Below are positions 57,665 through 60,000 of a stretch of 60,000 nt of DNA, piece by piece (the stretch's first letter is position 1; each line of letters opens with the position of its first letter). The DNA comes from Nymphaea colorata (taxonomy: Eukaryota; Streptophyta; Magnoliopsida; Nymphaeales; Nymphaeaceae): NCBI RefSeq assembly GCF_008831285.2, contig NC_045138.2, positions 1,749,143-1,809,142 of the forward strand, written 5' to 3'. The notes under the pieces are model-generated. The model ran no database searches. It was given only the letters and a program-made list of their open reading frames with translations, and was not told where the DNA came from. Position numbers and translations under genes: made by a program.

Positions 57665-59690
57665 ATGGCTCCCAACTTAGAGCAGGCCAAAGCACTGAAG
57701 CCTTTCCTTCCTTCCCTGAGCAATGAATTGACCGTCCCCAGCGCCTTCATCCGCAACAAAGCAGAGCGGCCAAAGGTGGCGCACGATGCATTCTCCAACG
57801 ACGTCCCCGTCATCTCCTTTGCTGACATCGACTCCGCCGACTCCGCCCGCCGCTCCGCCGTCTTCGAAAACATTGTGGATGCCCTGGAAAACTGGGGCAT
57901 CTTCCAGGTGATCGACCACGGCGTGGACCCAACGCTGGTTTCCTCCATGGCCGACCTCTCCACTCGCTTCTTCCAGCTCCCTGCCGAAGAGAAGCTCCGG
58001 TTCGAGATGACTGCCGGCAAGCACGGAGGTTATATATTCAGCAACCACATGTTCGGCGAGGAGATTGAGAACTGGCGCGAGTTCTTCACCTTCTTTTCAT
58101 ACCCCGTGGAGTCTCGTGACTCTGCCATGTGGCCAGAGCAGCCGAAGGGGTGGCGGGAGGTGGTGGACCGCTACTGCGAGGCGAACATGAAGTTGGCGTC
58201 GCGAATTCTGGAGGTTCTGTCAGAGAGCATGGGCTTGGAGAAGGGCGCCTTCAAGGAAGCTTGCTTGCACATGGACCAAAAGGTTCTGGTGAACTTCTAC
58301 CCAAGGTGCCCACAGCCAGAGCTGGCGCTCGGTCTCAGGCGTCACACCGACCCGGGCACCATCACCATCCTCCTTCAGGACCTCGTCGGCGGCCTGCAGA
58401 TCACTAGGGATGGCGGCCGGACTTGGCTCACCGTCAAGCCCATCGACGGTGCCTTTGTCATCAACCTCGGAGAACATGCTCGCGTACGACAACACTCTGA
58501 CTCCATGCATCCTCACCAATGGAAAACCAACCAAGCTGATCTTAGGAACCTCACAACTAATCTTGAATCTCATTTTAGCATGCTTATTTAAGGATTGTGG
58601 CGTTTTTTTTTTCCAATATTTTGAATGTAAAAATATAACAACACAAGCAGGTGGTATGCGGCCAGCCACTGGTATGAGTCTCATATGCACCGGCCTTTGT
58701 TTTTGCGAATGCATGCATGGTATGACTCGTGAGAAAAAGAAATGACATAACCTTATTATGTTGTGTTTGTTTCGTAGCAGAACATACATCCGTGGTGATT
58801 AGATCCATAAATTTAAGATCAAACCACTTACATCCGACCTTAAATCTATGGTTTTTTTACATGTAACATGGATTTCAAATCCATGCTAACTAGATCTTCA
58901 GTTTAAACAAACCAAGATCTCCCAAAATATGGGACCTGAGATCTAAGATCCATGGCTTTCAAGTGTAACCTTAGGGTTCTATGACAGGGCAACTCACTCA
59001 CCGTTTTCTGATGGAAAAGGTAAAACTTCAGGGCGTAGTACAACTGAACACTGAGTCCACTAATGAAAAAAAATGATTTGGGTTTAGAACTCTCATTGCC
59101 ACTGGTATGGTTATTAAATAGTGGCAGATGTTATTTTCTAGTTTCTGTTTCTGACAACAACTGTAAGTTTACATTAGTCTTGATGCAGTAGATGATAAGA
59201 GAAAGGAAAAAGTTGAGGGATTTCGGTCTCTAACTCAAGTGGTGGGTTATGTCCACTCATCAACAATTCTAGATTGACATTATGAGCTTGTGTGGGTAGT
59301 TGGCCACATAAATTGCATATTCATATATTTATAAGTTATAATTTAGCTGCTTATATATTGCTTTCCCTTTAAAGGTATAATTTAAATTTTAAGGTATTAG
59401 TGCAGGAATTCCTATTTCTACCATTGCTTCACATTTATTTATTCTTGGTATACTAGTGCTTGAGCAACGGGAGGTTTGCAGCGGTGGAGCACCAAGTGGT
59501 GGTGAACTCAAATTCCAGCCGTCTGTCGATCGGCGCGTTCCAGTACCCGGCACAGGATGCCCTTGTCTACCCACTGAAGCTATCCGAGGGTGAAAAGCCA
59601 TTGATTGAAAAACCAGTCACCTTCAAGGAGATGTACACCAAGAAGATGCAGCGTGATGTGGACGTTGCCATGGAAAGGGAAAAGCTGTGA
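57665..59690 (+). CDS. F3H-like 2-oxoglutarate dioxygenase, copy 6 (intact, two exons)
   Basis: Exon 1 57665-58483 (273 codons), intron 58484-59456 (973 bp, GTACGA...CTAG), exon 2 59457-59690; 350 residues. The protein is close to copy 4: the same [14 protein letters not shown] start, HTDPGT with H227 and D229, VEHQ with H285, and SSRLS with R295 and S297. K206 is kept ([10 protein letters not shown]), unlike copy 4. The splice junction again gives GEHAR-CLSNGRF. Changes specific to it are K118-x-H in AGKHGGY and N in SLSNELT. It should use 2-oxoglutarate and O2 to hydroxylate or desaturate flavanones. The C-terminus EREKL ends about 15-20 residues before that of typical F3H. The polyA signal AATAAA is at 59858-59863. 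All signals are intact, so it is likely functional; substrate and product are inferred from family membership. Confidence 0.88.
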
Positions 59691-60000
59691 ACCAAAGAGC
59701 ATGGAGGCTGTTTGTGTTGGAAGTTTCTCAGGCATTTGCTTAATTTCCTCAGTCATTAACTTTGTGTGTGTGTTGTGTGGATGCACGCACATGTGGCAAC
59801 ACATGCGTGCTTATCTTCTTGTCACTATGTATGTGTCCTCAATGATCTTCGTGCTTAAATAAAGACTCGTGTAGTTAATGAAGTGACTGCAAGTGGGTCA
59901 TATATGCAAGTTGAAGAACACCGAAATCTCAATGGGAAGGGGCAAAAAACAGGACTTTGCTTCTCGCTTGGGCCGTGGGATTAATCCTTCTACTCACCCG
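59691..60000 (+). other. 3' region of copy 6, cut by the window end
   Basis: The shared post-stop region (accaaagagcatggagg), AATAAA at 59858-59863 and the first part of block T1, shortened internally compared with the other units (gtgactgcaagtgggtcata joins two parts). It continues beyond the window. Confidence 0.6.

Overview
This is nuclear DNA from a flowering plant. The evidence is intron-containing flavonoid dioxygenase genes, plant Ty1/Copia retrotransposons with tRNA-primed LTRs, a broken plant beta-galactosidase gene, and AT-rich intergenic DNA full of (AT)n and (GA)n microsatellites. I cannot name the genus from sequence alone.

The window holds a cluster of flavanone 3-hydroxylase-like (F3H / FNS I class) 2-oxoglutarate Fe(II) dioxygenases. 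In order there are seven remnants or genes: copy 1 (+, 5570-6369, frameshifted, second exon lost), copy 2 (-, 9831-12060, intact), an exon fragment (+, 16460-16701), copy 3 (-, 20171-21636, frameshifted), copy 4 (+, 31452-33425, intact), copy 5 (+, exons at 36715-37470 and 42769-43002, frameshifted and split by a retrotransposon), and copy 6 (+, 57665-59690, intact). The three intact genes share one design: an 819-bp first exon (273 codons), one phase-0 intron of 0.92-1.18 kb, and a 234-bp second exon, giving 350 residues. All catalytic residues are present (H227, D229, H285, R295, S297). Each unit also carries conserved 5' flank (TATA-like box, short leader ending in a GA tract) and a conserved 3' flank (polyA signal, then blocks of unknown gene-like sequence), so the units arose by segmental duplication in both orientations.

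Between the units lie mobile and repeated sequences. There are two Copia elements: a 5' half on the minus strand at 16732-18635, and a nearly full-length decayed element at 37863-41991 with a 5-bp target duplication. Three large LTR-like repeats share ends and a minus-strand TATA box (592-2957, 44732-48282, 51274-54391). A roughly 2-kb element with long inverted repeats lies at 22923-24899. Other pieces are short hAT-like stretches, a large inverted repeat at 12745-14745, a 1.4-kb degenerate TATAACACTA minisatellite, and several small tandem duplications. A broken GH35 beta-galactosidase gene (exons still readable, minus strand) lies at 26034-26919.

Functionally, the intact genes would act in the cytosol at the flavanone step of flavonoid synthesis (3-hydroxylation to dihydroflavonols, or desaturation to flavones). 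No other flavonoid pathway gene is visible, so this is a birth-and-death family cluster and not a multi-step biosynthetic cluster. The most notable observations are: the duplicated leader that marks exactly the three broken copies; the mosaic of F3H-type and FNS I-type residues; a very recent chimeric fold-back copy of gene 2; and an open 35-codon intron read-through kept in every copy that has that region.
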